A DNA stretch of 64,000 bases, from positions 203,476 to 267,475 of the forward strand of contig NZ_LMPJ01000008.1 of assembly GCF_001424585.1 (NCBI RefSeq), in the 5' to 3' direction. Both the position numbers and the translations under genes were made by a program. This document shows, piece by piece, positions 44,909 to 53,279 of this stretch. The notes below the pieces were generated by a model. That model ran no database searches. It was not told the DNA's origin and saw nothing but the letters and a program-made list of their open reading frames with translations. Position 1 is the stretch's first letter, and the number at the start of each line of letters is the position of its first letter. Source of the stretch: Chryseobacterium sp. Leaf180 (GTDB taxonomy: Bacteria > Bacteroidota > Bacteroidia > Flavobacteriales > Weeksellaceae).

Positions 44909-45697
44909 ATGAAGTACTTATACACGCTGATTTTATCACTTTTTCTGTCGCAGCTGAATGCACAGAAAATCTCCGGAGAAGTTTTTTTGCGTGATAATTC
45001 TGTGCTTTACCTAAACGCGGTTTATGTAACCAACGTAAACACATTACGTACAGTTCTTACCAATTACAACGGCGATTTTTCCATAGATGCCAGTCCTGGC
45101 GATGTCATCAGATTTACCTCGATCGTTACAGAAAGGCGGGATGTAAAAATAACTCCCGAGATGTTTTCCACTAAAAATGTGGTTGAACTGAAAATTGCCT
45201 ATCACGATATTCAGGAAGTTGTTATCAGCCGATTCCGGCCGACTGGAAATCTCCGCTATGATTTGAATTCGTTACGGAAAGAAGATAAAGTTTACGCTTT
45301 AAAAAAGATTATCGGACTTCCGGAACCCAAAGGAGACGGCAAATCACCGGATCTTCCGCTGGCAGGTTTCCGTGATGGCGGTTTAACGTTCAGCATTGAG
45401 AGTATATTTGATGTTCTGAGCGGCGAACGGAAAAAGAAACAGCGATTCTTAGCTTACGAGCGAATGAATAACTCGGTAACCCAAGTGAAAAATTATTTGG
45501 GTAAAGATTATTTTACAAGATTAAAAATTCCTGAAAACCTGATTGACAATTTCCTTCAGTTTGTGTATTCATCAGAGAATATTGAAAGCTATGTGCAGGG
45601 CGGAAATCTTGATGCAGTGAAAATTCCTATCGAGAAATATCTTCCGGTATATCAGCGCAGACTGCGCAATTCGAATCTTCAGGATGTGCTGAAATAA
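44909..45697 (+). CDS. Exported carboxypeptidase-regulatory-like domain protein
   Basis: A 262-aa protein: a signal peptide (MKYLYTLILSLFLSQLNAQ), then a CarboxypepD_reg-like beta domain (residues about 20-95: ISGEVFLRDNSVLYLNAVYV, TNYNGDFSIDASPGD) as found at the N-terminus of TonB-dependent receptors and in stand-alone exported Bacteroidota proteins. The C-terminal 160 residues are helical, without a barrel. Such proteins are common in flavobacteria; the function is not known. It follows the paralog array but has its own promoter core. Confidence 0.75.
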   Translation: MKYLYTLILSLFLSQLNAQKISGEVFLRDNSVLYLNAVYVTNVNTLRTVLTNYNGDFSIDASPGDVIRFTSIVTERRDVKITPEMFSTKNVVELKIAYHDIQEVVISRFRPTGNLRYDLNSLRKEDKVYALKKIIGLPEPKGDGKSPDLPLAGFRDGGLTFSIESIFDVLSGERKKKQRFLAYERMNNSVTQVKNYLGKDYFTRLKIPENLIDNFLQFVYSSENIESYVQGGNLDAVKIPIEKYLPVYQRRLRNSNLQDVLK

Positions 45698-45761
45698 GAG
45701 ATCTTAAATAGTAGAGTTAATTTTTATTTGCAACTCACTTTCAGATATTTATTTTTATCAT

Positions 45762-45769
45762 TACTTTTG
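45762..45769 (+). promoter_or_regulatory. Putative promoter -7 element for the second DUF6759-like gene
   Basis: TACTTTTG lies in the middle of the longer reading frame from 45728, which argues that translation starts at the ATG at 45860. The leader would be about 85 nt. Confidence 0.5.
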
Positions 45770-45859
45770 CGCCATAAAACAAAAACGCAAATAAAAACAA
45801 AAATTTCCGTTACTCTTTGTAAGGAAATATCTAAAAAAAGTCTAATCAAACAAGTTGAT

Positions 45860-46633
45860 ATGAAAAAATTATTTCTTCTTCTGGCGACCGTGTTGTGTAC
45901 GGTGATAAGCGCTCAGAAGAAAAACAAGGATTATGCCGATATTTTAAAAAGTAAAAATATTTACGAAATCAACGCTTTCCTGCGTGACGCTCATCCTGAT
46001 GATCCGAGGCGTTCGATCATGAAGCCAAAGGTGATGGATATGATGCGCGAATATATTCAGTATGCAAAACCAGGCGACCCGAAAGTGCGACAGATGCAGG
46101 ATTGGCTTGCGCTTCTTAAAAGGCGTTCTTCTACAAAAATCACTTTTGAAGAGATGAACGAGAACATCAAGAAAAAGCAGATTGCCAAATATCAAAAACA
46201 ACTTCAGGTGGGCCAGGCAGCGATTGTCTACAAACCAAGTTCGCCGCAAAACGTATATGCCGTAACGCCGACCGCTACAAATGTAACGCCGATTCCCGAT
46301 ACTGAAGCGTCTGAATTTAACTCATTGATGTCTGAAAATCCGTCTGAGCACAAAAATAAAACAGTGAAAATTCTGAACTCCCTTTTTGATAATGATCCAA
46401 ACTCGAAAGAATGTATCATTATGATCGAAAACAAGTCTGACTGTAATATTATTGTAAGAATTGAAGGTATCGGAAATACGAAATACAGACTTCCGGTTCC
46501 GGCGCACGGCGACAACTCGATCGTAGTTGCCAAAGGCGATTACCTGATGACAAGTTTGGTTTGCGGAGCACAGTTTGCATCTCAGAAATCGATTCAGAAG
46601 CCTTTGATGGTTGCTTTAGGAAGTTCAAAATAA
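45860..46633 (+). CDS. Secreted DUF6759-like protein, copy 2
   Basis: A 257-aa protein: signal peptide MKKLFLLLATVLCTVISAQ, a helical Lys-rich part (residues 20-120: INAFLRDAHPDDPRRSIMKP), a linker, and the same C-terminal domain as the gene at 29111-29803 (KTVKILNSLFDNDPNSKECI, IENKSDCNIIVRIEG, AHGDNSIVVAKGDYL). The shared pattern before the domain (LNSLFDNDPNSKE here, LTHLFSNDSSKSE there) shows the homology extends upstream of it. The start at the ATG at 45860 is set by the signal peptide and the promoter core. Function unknown. Confidence 0.78.
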   Translation: MKKLFLLLATVLCTVISAQKKNKDYADILKSKNIYEINAFLRDAHPDDPRRSIMKPKVMDMMREYIQYAKPGDPKVRQMQDWLALLKRRSSTKITFEEMNENIKKKQIAKYQKQLQVGQAAIVYKPSSPQNVYAVTPTATNVTPIPDTEASEFNSLMSENPSEHKNKTVKILNSLFDNDPNSKECIIMIENKSDCNIIVRIEGIGNTKYRLPVPAHGDNSIVVAKGDYLMTSLVCGAQFASQKSIQKPLMVALGSSK

Positions 46634-46653
46634 TAAAATTTGGTGAGGATTTA

Positions 46654-47331
46654 ATGGGCAAAAATAAACTGGCAAGATTTGCCGAAAATAAAACTTTACC
46701 AAACGTATTGCAGCCCACGCGTGAGGAAGCGATCAACGGTTTTCCGCTCAAAGGAAACTGGCATAAAGATTTTTTTAAAAATGATCTGCCTATTGTTCTT
46801 GAGTTGGGCTGTGGCAAAGGCGAATACTCAGTTGGATTGGCCAAAACTTTTACGGACAAAAACTTTATTGGTGTTGATATAAAAGGCGCGAGATTTTGGT
46901 TCGGTGCTAAAGAAGCGGTCGAAAACGACATGAATAATGTTGCATTTTTGCGATCACAGATTGAGCTTATCGACCATTTTTTTGGTGAAAATGAAGTGGA
47001 TGAAATCTGGATTACTTTCCCAGATCCTCAGATTAAATACCGGAGAACGAAGCACAGATTAACACATCCAGATTTTCTGGAACGTTATAAAAAGTTCTTA
47101 AAGCCCGGCGGAATAATTCATCTTAAAACAGACTCAGAGTTTTTGCACGGCTACACTTTGGGATATCTTCAGGGTGCCGGTTATGAAATTGTAAGCGCTC
47201 ATCACGATATCTATGGCGCACCCGAATATGATCCAGGAACGCCTCATTTGCGTGACATCCGGACCTATTACGAAGAATTGTTTTCGAAAAAAGGAAAGAC
47301 GATTACGTATATCAAGTTTAAAATATCATAA
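46654..47331 (+). CDS. trmB: tRNA (guanine-N7-)-methyltransferase
   Basis: A 225-aa TrmB: the SAM motif LELGCGKGEYSVGLAK, NFIGVDIKGARFWFGAKEA, ITFPDPQIKYRRTKHRLT (the family hallmark FPDPxxKxRHxKRR, slightly altered) and LKTDSEFLHGYT. It methylates G46 in the tRNA variable loop. ATG 46654 is chosen because the longer frame from 46561 overlaps the upstream gene by 70 bases and adds non-homologous residues. It lies 20 bases after the DUF6759-like gene and may be read from the same transcript. Confidence 0.92.
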   Translation: MGKNKLARFAENKTLPNVLQPTREEAINGFPLKGNWHKDFFKNDLPIVLELGCGKGEYSVGLAKTFTDKNFIGVDIKGARFWFGAKEAVENDMNNVAFLRSQIELIDHFFGENEVDEIWITFPDPQIKYRRTKHRLTHPDFLERYKKFLKPGGIIHLKTDSEFLHGYTLGYLQGAGYEIVSAHHDIYGAPEYDPGTPHLRDIRTYYEELFSKKGKTITYIKFKIS

Positions 47332-47427
47332 ATCCGTTTTTACACATTATAGTGAGACAATGGCGTTTTTGCATTAACACATTGATAAATAAAATGGAAG
47401 ATCTCTAAATGATCTTCTATTTATATT

Positions 47428-47435
47428 TACATTTG
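47428..47435 (+). promoter_or_regulatory. Putative promoter -7 element for the DUF1800-DUF1501 pair
   Basis: TACATTTG lies 19 bases before the ATG at 47455. Confidence 0.45.
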
Positions 47436-47454
47436 ATTCAAAATATTCAAAACC

Positions 47455-49089
47455 ATGCCCAGTCTTTCTCCGAAAACCAATATTTTAGGTTTCGACAATG
47501 CGTATCATCTTCTGCGACGCACAACCTACAATATTACCAAAGCCAGAATTCTTGAATATTCTGTCAAGACACCGCAGGATGCGATCACGGCCCTTTTCAC
47601 TTTTACTGCACCTTCGCCGCCTTCGCCGCTCAACAATTTGGGAGAAACGATCGTTCCGACAGCCGCAAATCCTACGGTTACAGATTCTCAAAATACAGTC
47701 AATTCAGTACGGAATGATCTTTTCTGGTGGCTTTACAGCGCATTGAAAGATAATTCTGCGCAACATCGCATCGCATTTTTTCTTCATCTGATGTTTGTGG
47801 CTGATGACAATGCTTCATTTTGGACAAATTATGATTATAAAGAACTTCTAAGATTTCACACCAATGGAAGCCTGAAGGATCTTGCGGTACGGATGACGAT
47901 GAATCCACGGATGCTGACTTTTCTCAATAATAATCTGAACCAGAATACAAGTCCGAATCAAAATTACGCACGGGAATTTCTGGAATTATTTACCATTTTA
48001 AAAGGTCCGCAGATTGCAACCGGCAATTACACCAATTACACCGAAGTTGATGTACAGCAGGCGGCAAAAGTTTTGACAGGTCTTACGCTCACAAACACGA
48101 TTCAGCTTGATAAAACGGCGAGACTGACATCACTAGATCCTTTGACGAATCTTCCGACGGGCGAAATAAAAATCAACAAGCACGACACAGGAAGCAAGAC
48201 TTTTTCTTCAGCGTTTTCAGGACAAACCATCGCTGGCGGGAATACCGAAGCAGCGATTAAAAGTGAGCTTCAGAATTTCGTGAATATGGTTTTTAATCAG
48301 GAAGAAACGGCCAAAGCCTATTGCCGGAGAATATACCGCTACTTTGTCGGACGCGAGATTACAACAGACATTGAAAATGGAATTATTGTTCCGATGGCAA
48401 CAGCTTTAAAAGCCGACAATTACAATATTCTTCCTGTACTGGGAACACTTCTGAAAAGCAAACATTTTTATGATGAAGAAGATGCGATCAGTGGTGATCA
48501 GACTTACGGCAGTTTGGCAAGAAGTCCAATCGATTTGTATCTTCACATGTTTTCAATTCTTCAACTTCAAATGCCTCCTTACGCAACAAATCCGTCTGCG
48601 ATTCACAGTCTGATGAATGTAGTGAACACGTATTCTACGAATATGGGACTGCCGATTTTCCGGCCGCAGTCGGTGAACGGCTACAGCGGTTACAGCAGCA
48701 GTCCGAATTATGATAAAAACTGGATCACGACGTCGTCACTGAGAATTCGCTATAACAATACAATCGATTATCTGATCAATGGGTTGACGTATAACGGATT
48801 CTTATTTAAACTGAATACTCCTGCATTTGTTCGCGACAGCGGATATTTTTCTGCGCCGGGAAATGCAGACACTCTACTCAACGAATTTCTGGAAATGATG
48901 TTTGCTTTTGTACCAACCGGAAGCCGGTATGATGAACTTAAAACCGCTTTCCTGAATAACCTCAGCGTCACTAACTGGAATAATGAGTGGAACGCATATC
49001 TGAATACCAATAACGCTACAAGCGTAAAAATCGCGCTCGACCGCCTTGTAAAAGCCGTGATTAAATCTCCCGAATTTCAAATAATGTAG
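47455..49089 (+). CDS. DUF1800 domain-containing protein
   Basis: A 544-aa protein of the DUF1800 family, recognised from the N-terminal FDNAYHLLRRTTYNITKARI, the central QNYAREFLELFTIL, and RRIYRYFVGREI, together with linkage to a DUF1501 gene. No signal peptide is evident. DUF1800/DUF1501 pairs are widespread in Bacteroidota, Planctomycetes and others; the biochemical function is unknown. Its stop is 3 bases before the DUF1501 ATG, so the two are translated from one mRNA. Confidence 0.87.
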   Translation: MPSLSPKTNILGFDNAYHLLRRTTYNITKARILEYSVKTPQDAITALFTFTAPSPPSPLNNLGETIVPTAANPTVTDSQNTVNSVRNDLFWWLYSALKDNSAQHRIAFFLHLMFVADDNASFWTNYDYKELLRFHTNGSLKDLAVRMTMNPRMLTFLNNNLNQNTSPNQNYAREFLELFTILKGPQIATGNYTNYTEVDVQQAAKVLTGLTLTNTIQLDKTARLTSLDPLTNLPTGEIKINKHDTGSKTFSSAFSGQTIAGGNTEAAIKSELQNFVNMVFNQEETAKAYCRRIYRYFVGREITTDIENGIIVPMATALKADNYNILPVLGTLLKSKHFYDEEDAISGDQTYGSLARSPIDLYLHMFSILQLQMPPYATNPSAIHSLMNVVNTYSTNMGLPIFRPQSVNGYSGYSSSPNYDKNWITTSSLRIRYNNTIDYLINGLTYNGFLFKLNTPAFVRDSGYFSAPGNADTLLNEFLEMMFAFVPTGSRYDELKTAFLNNLSVTNWNNEWNAYLNTNNATSVKIALDRLVKAVIKSPEFQIM

Positions 49090-49092
49090 ATC

Positions 49093-50706
49093 ATGAACAG
49101 AAAAGAATTTATAAAACTCCTCTCTCTGGCTGGCGTCGGTTCACCGTTTTATCTGAATGGAATGCCTTCGCGATTCATGAATCAGTTTTTGGACTTTCAG
49201 CTAAACTGCGATGTGGTGAACGACCGCGCATTGGTTATCTTAAGACTTGCCGGAGCCAATGACGGTCTCAATACCGTAATTCCGGTGAGCCAGTACAGCA
49301 CGTACGCAGCTTTAAGACCGAATATAAAAATCGCCAGCAGCGGAACGGGAAGTTATATTCCGCTTGATACAACGGTTTCTTCAGGGAAATTGGTAGGATT
49401 AAATCCTGCGATGACCGGCTTTAAAAGTTTATATGACAACGACAAACTTCTTTTAATGAACGGAGTTGGTTATCCGAACCCGAATTATTCGCATTTCAGA
49501 TCAGAAAACCTCATGTTTTCAGGAAAAGATGGCGGAACGAGCGCAGATCTGCTTGACGGAATTTTCGGAAGATATCTGGCAGCTTTATATCCGGGATTAG
49601 CTGGAAATCCGACAACTTTGAGTCCGGATCCTTTGGCGATTCAGATGGGAAATTTAAATCCCTGTCTTTTCTATGAACATACGACCGAGAAAAATATTGA
49701 ATACAATATTACCGGATTTCAGAGCTCGCTTTTCACCAAGGTTAATGTTCCGAATTCTGAATATAATGATCTTTTGACTTACATTAAAGGCGTTGCTGTG
49801 AGCATGGATTCTTATTACAACCGTGTGATGCAGGTTTTCAACTCAGGAAATAATTCGACCGTTACCTATCCAAATTCCAGCCTTGGAAAGCAGCTTAAAA
49901 CAGTCGCTAAAATGATTAAAGGCGGCAGCAAAACGAAAATTTTCCAGGTCAATCTAACGGGTTTTGACACACACGTGAATCAGGTTCAGGCAGGAAGTAC
50001 CCATTTGGGCGCGCATGCGAATCTTTTGGCAGATATTTCGAACAGTATCGCCGCTTTTCAGGACGATATTCAGCAGCTTGGAATTGCGAATAAAATAATG
50101 ACCGTAACATTCAGCGAATTTGGACGCCAGGTGCGCGAAAATGCAAGTGTAGGAACAGATCATGGCGATCTTGCACCTTTCTTTGTCATCGGAAACGCTG
50201 CAGCTTCCGGAATTTTGGGTGATCATCCGGTTTTTACGAATAACACTAATTTTTTATATAATCAAAACCAGAGAAAATACGATTACCGCCAAATCTTCGC
50301 ATCGCTTTTACAGGATTGGCTGGGCGCAAGTACGAGTCTGATGATTACTTCCGAACTTGACTATTACGTAACGGGCGGACAGAAGGTTGATGTCATCAAA
50401 TCTGGGCAAAAAGCAACTGCAGTTTGCGCAACTTTGGGAACAGAAAATAGTATTGCTGACAGCGGCTTTAAAATTTATCCAAATCCTGCGAGCAACTTCG
50501 TTTACGTTGAATTTGCAAAACGTCCGCGCGGAAATGTGGCTTTTCAGATTTTTGATATGAGCGGACGAATGATTTTGCAGCGATCTGATCATTCGGCAAA
50601 TGACCGTCTGGAAATTAATGTTTCTTCTTTCTCACCCGGAACTTATATGCTTCATGTAGAAACCGATGAAAACGAAATCACGAAGAAACTCATTATTTCA
50701 AAATAA
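49093..50706 (+). CDS. DUF1501 protein with T9SS type A sorting domain
   Basis: A 537-aa protein. The N-terminus MNRKEFIKLLSLAGVG looks like a Tat-type or atypical signal with only one Arg. Next is a DUF1501 (sulfatase-like fold) domain: VILRLAGANDGLNTVIP, NYSHFRSENLMFSG, GFDTHVNQVQAG, TFSEFGRQVREN and GTDHGDLAPFFVIG. After residue about 455 comes a T9SS type A sorting domain (FKIYPNPASNFVYVEF, FDMSGRMIL, PGTYMLHVE, KKLIISK). It is thus secreted and probably surface attached. Forms an operon with DUF1800. Confidence 0.88.
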   Translation: MNRKEFIKLLSLAGVGSPFYLNGMPSRFMNQFLDFQLNCDVVNDRALVILRLAGANDGLNTVIPVSQYSTYAALRPNIKIASSGTGSYIPLDTTVSSGKLVGLNPAMTGFKSLYDNDKLLLMNGVGYPNPNYSHFRSENLMFSGKDGGTSADLLDGIFGRYLAALYPGLAGNPTTLSPDPLAIQMGNLNPCLFYEHTTEKNIEYNITGFQSSLFTKVNVPNSEYNDLLTYIKGVAVSMDSYYNRVMQVFNSGNNSTVTYPNSSLGKQLKTVAKMIKGGSKTKIFQVNLTGFDTHVNQVQAGSTHLGAHANLLADISNSIAAFQDDIQQLGIANKIMTVTFSEFGRQVRENASVGTDHGDLAPFFVIGNAAASGILGDHPVFTNNTNFLYNQNQRKYDYRQIFASLLQDWLGASTSLMITSELDYYVTGGQKVDVIKSGQKATAVCATLGTENSIADSGFKIYPNPASNFVYVEFAKRPRGNVAFQIFDMSGRMILQRSDHSANDRLEINVSSFSPGTYMLHVETDENEITKKLIISK

Positions 50707-50720
50707 TTTCATTAAAAATA

Positions 50721-50755
50721 AAACTCCGCTCAAAACCATGAGCGGAGTTTTTTAT
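50721..50755. terminator. Bidirectional terminator between the DUF1501 gene and rpsB
   Basis: A 12-bp perfect stem AAACTCCGCTCA / TGAGCGGAGTTT with the loop AAACCA, flanked by A's and T's. It serves both convergent genes. Confidence 0.9.
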
Positions 50756-50775
50756 GAAAGATAAAAAAATCTTAA

Positions 50776-51549
50776 TTATTCTGCAGCTGCATCAGTTTCG
50801 AAATCTGCGTCTTTATCAGCAGAAACCACTTCACCTTCTTCTTTAGATTTTTCTTTATCAGCTTTTCTCTGAGTCTGACCTTCTTTGATAGAATCTGAAA
50901 CTACGTTTAAGATCATATCGATAGATTTTGAAGCATCATCGTTTCCTGGGATTACGAAGTCTACTTTTCTTGGGTCAGAGTTTGTATCAACAATACCGAA
51001 AACAGGAATACCTAATTTCTTAGCTTCCGTTACAGCGATGTGTTCTCTCATGATATCTACAACGAAGATTGCAGAAGGAAGACGCACCATATCTGAGATA
51101 GAACCTAAGTTTTTCTCAAGATTAGCTCTCTGTCTGTCTACCTGTAATCTTTCTTTTTTAGATAAAGTTTCGAACGTACCGTCTTTCTTCATTTTGTCGA
51201 TAGAGTTCATCTTCTTTACAGCCTTTCTGATCGTAACGAAATTCGTCAACATACCTCCCGGCCATCTTTCTGTGATATAAGGCATATTAAGTTCAGCAGC
51301 ATGCTTAGCAACCACTTCTTTCGCCTGCTTTTTAGTTGCTACGAAAAGAACTTTTTTACCTGCAGAAGTTAATTTCTCCAAAGCTACACAAGCTTCATCC
51401 AATTTAACAGCTGTTTTATGTAAGTCTACAATGTGAATACCGTTTTTCTCCATAAAAATGTACGGAGCCATATTTGGATTCCACTTTCTGGTCATGTGAC
51501 CGAAGTGTACGCCAGCCTCTAGGAGGTCTTTTACATTTGCTTTTGCCAT
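50776..51549 (-). CDS. rpsB: 30S ribosomal protein S2 (uS2)
   Basis: A 257-aa uS2. It starts MAKANVKDLLEAGVHFGHMTRKWNPNM-type sequence (GVHFGHMTRKWNP) and has KKVLFVATKKQA, ERWPGGMLTNF, and an acidic C-terminal tail (EEGEVVSADKDADFETDAAAE). Third gene of a leftward ribosomal set rplM-rpsI-rpsB, 208 bases after rpsI with a probable promoter of its own. tsf, its usual partner, is not downstream. Confidence 0.96.
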   Translation of the reverse strand: MAKANVKDLLEAGVHFGHMTRKWNPNMAPYIFMEKNGIHIVDLHKTAVKLDEACVALEKLTSAGKKVLFVATKKQAKEVVAKHAAELNMPYITERWPGGMLTNFVTIRKAVKKMNSIDKMKKDGTFETLSKKERLQVDRQRANLEKNLGSISDMVRLPSAIFVVDIMREHIAVTEAKKLGIPVFGIVDTNSDPRKVDFVIPGNDDASKSIDMILNVVSDSIKEGQTQRKADKEKSKEEGEVVSADKDADFETDAAAE

Positions 51550-51640
51550 GTTTTCTGTTTTTGTTAGTTTACTTTCCGTCTTTTAAACAATCAACAACTT
51601 CTTTAGATGGGAGAAGTGTTTGGATGCTAAACGTAACGGG

Positions 51641-51673
51641 CAAAGTTGCTGTTTGGCTGATTGCTTTTGGCAA
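51641..51673 (-). promoter_or_regulatory. Possible rpsB promoter in the rpsI-rpsB gap
   Basis: On the minus strand, TTG (51673-51671), a 22-base spacer and CAACTTTG (51648-51641), one mismatch to TAnnTTTG. The 208-base gap otherwise holds AT-rich DNA with a few near-repeats of TGGCTAT/TGGCTTAT and no gene. Confidence 0.4.
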
Positions 51674-51757
51674 CTGGCTTCCCAGCTTGGGTTAAAAAAT
51701 AATTTTTTAAAAATTTTTCTAAAGCTATCCGCCATAAGCCAATAGCCATACGCTTTT

Positions 51758-52144
51758 TTAACGTTTTGAGAACTGGAATCTCTTTCTTGCTTTTTTCTGA
51801 CCTGGTTTCTTTCTTTCTACCATTCTTGCATCTCTTGTAAGCAAACCTTCCGGCTTCAGCAATAATCTGTACTCTGCATTGATCTCGCAAAGCGCTCTGG
51901 AGATACCCAATCTCACCGCTTCTGCCTGACCTGTATTTCCACCACCGAAAACATTCACGGTAACGTCGTACTGACCAACAGTCTCAGTAAGGATAAATGG
52001 CTGATTTACTTTGTAAACCATTACATCTGTAGAAAAATATACCTTAGCATCTTTACGGTTTACGGTAATGTTTCCAGTACCCGGCTTCACATAAACTCTT
52101 GCTACAGCAGTTTTTCTTCTTCCGATTTTGTGAACTATAGACAT
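51758..52144 (-). CDS. rpsI: 30S ribosomal protein S9 (uS9)
   Basis: A 128-aa uS9: [18 protein letters not shown], the central [19 protein letters not shown], and a basic C-terminus ([18 protein letters not shown]) that reaches into the P site. It lies 6 bases downstream of rplM, so it is cotranscribed with it. Confidence 0.97.
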   Translation of the reverse strand: MSIVHKIGRRKTAVARVYVKPGTGNITVNRKDAKVYFSTDVMVYKVNQPFILTETVGQYDVTVNVFGGGNTGQAEAVRLGISRALCEINAEYRLLLKPEGLLTRDARMVERKKPGQKKARKRFQFSKR

Positions 52145-52150
52145 AATTAA

Positions 52151-52606
52151 TTATTTAAATTCGTTAACATTAATTGTTTTCGGCTGCTGCGCTTCGTGCT
52201 TATGCTCAGTTCCTTCATATAGATAAAGGTTTTTGAACAATGCAGATCCCAATCTTGTTTTTGGAAGCATACCTTTTACAGATTTCTCCAATACTTTCAT
52301 AGGGTCTTTCGCCAAAAGCTCAGTAGCTGTCATAGACTTCTGACCACCAGGATAACCTGTATGCCAGATATAAGTCTTGTCTGCCCACTTGTTTCCGGAA
52401 AGTGTAATTTTCCCAGCATTCAAAACAATTACATTATCACCACAATCTACATGGGGTGTAAAGTTTGCTTTGTGCTTACCTCTCAAAATCTTTGCAACCG
52501 TAGAAGCTAGTCTTCCTAACGGCTGTCCTTCAGCGTCTACCACAACCCATTCTTTATTTGCAGTAGCTTTGTTCGCTGAAACAGTTTTGTAACTTAATGT
52601 ATTCAC
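52151..52606 (-). CDS. rplM: 50S ribosomal protein L13 (uL13)
   Basis: A 151-aa uL13: MNTLSYKTVSANKATANKEW, VDAEGQPLGRLASTVAKIL, LRGKHKANFTPHVDCGD, and PKTRLGSALFKNLYLYEG. The start is a GTG at 52606; the next in-frame ATG lies far inside conserved sequence, so the GTG is real. First gene of rplM-rpsI(-rpsB), promoter at 52652-52682. Confidence 0.96.
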   Translation of the reverse strand: MNTLSYKTVSANKATANKEWVVVDAEGQPLGRLASTVAKILRGKHKANFTPHVDCGDNVIVLNAGKITLSGNKWADKTYIWHTGYPGGQKSMTATELLAKDPMKVLEKSVKGMLPKTRLGSALFKNLYLYEGTEHKHEAQQPKTINVNEFK

Positions 52607-52651
52607 ACGTTTTAGTTAAAGATTAAACATAATTTTCCCCGTAAGGGTGTG

Positions 52652-52682
52652 CAAAGGTACATATAAATTTTCTATTGTGAAA
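52652..52682 (-). promoter_or_regulatory. Promoter of the rplM operon
   Basis: On the minus strand TTTC (52682-52679), a 19-base spacer and TACCTTTG (52659-52652). The leader is about 45 nt with a small CCC/GGG hairpin near its 5' end. No recognisable ribosomal-protein leader structure was identified. Confidence 0.6.
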
Positions 52683-52757
52683 ACTTATCTTCCTATTGAC
52701 GCTTTTTATTATCCAAATAATTAAGATTCAGAAATTTGACTTAGAATTTTCAGCTTT

Positions 52758-53090
52758 TTATTTTCTCAATGATTTTGTTGATCTCACGCTTGCCACGACA
52801 TAATATGCAACAAAAACTGTAGAGAATTTCAGGATCGCAGGTATCGCCAACTCAAGATTAAAAATTAAAGTTCCCACGATGACAAGCAGAGCCATCGCCG
52901 AAAAAGAAATCAAAAGTTTTTGCCCGATTGAAAATTCAGGAGTATCTAAATAATAGGATAAGCCCCAGGAAAGACCGAGCGCCACAGCATAAAACAAATC
53001 GAGCGTGATATTTTCGCTGTCTAAGAAAAAATAGTTAAACGCAAAACTGATTGCCGTTCCCAGCAAAAAAAATAAAACTGCTTTTTTCAT
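52758..53090 (-). CDS. Small integral membrane protein (110 aa)
   Basis: Four hydrophobic segments cover most of the 110 residues (about 5-24, 28-47, 57-76, 82-102), ending in a basic tail (RSTKSLRK). No family recognised. A minus-strand TATTTTTG at 53115-53108 lies 18 bases before the ATG, which supports a real, separately transcribed gene. Confidence 0.65.
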   Translation of the reverse strand: MKKAVLFFLLGTAISFAFNYFFLDSENITLDLFYAVALGLSWGLSYYLDTPEFSIGQKLLISFSAMALLVIVGTLIFNLELAIPAILKFSTVFVAYYVVASVRSTKSLRK

Positions 53091-53107
53091 TTCGAAATAA
53101 TAAGCTG

Positions 53108-53115
53108 CAAAAATA
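53108..53115 (-). promoter_or_regulatory. Putative promoter -7 element for the 110-aa membrane protein gene
   Basis: The minus strand reads TATTTTTG; the ATG at 53090 follows 18 bases later. Confidence 0.5.
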
Positions 53116-53243
53116 GAGATTTAAAAATCGTCTTTAAAACCTCACTGCCTTTTCGATGAAACTTATTATCCGAAAACGCTTACAGTACATCTGAAAATTA
53201 AAACAGAAGCAGTAGGGGCTGAAATCAGTTCCTATATTATTAT

Positions 53244-53251
53244 TATATTTG
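53244..53251 (+). promoter_or_regulatory. Putative promoter -7 element for icmF
   Basis: TATATTTG lies 28 bases before the ATG at 53280. No cobalamin riboswitch was recognised in the gap upstream (53116-53279). Confidence 0.45.
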
Positions 53252-53279
53252 AACTTTAAGAAAATTTCTAGATTTCAAT

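Noticed and set aside
53116..53279. Cobalamin riboswitch upstream of the B12-dependent mutase
   Set aside because: No B12-box-like sequence or extended stems were seen in the 164 bases.
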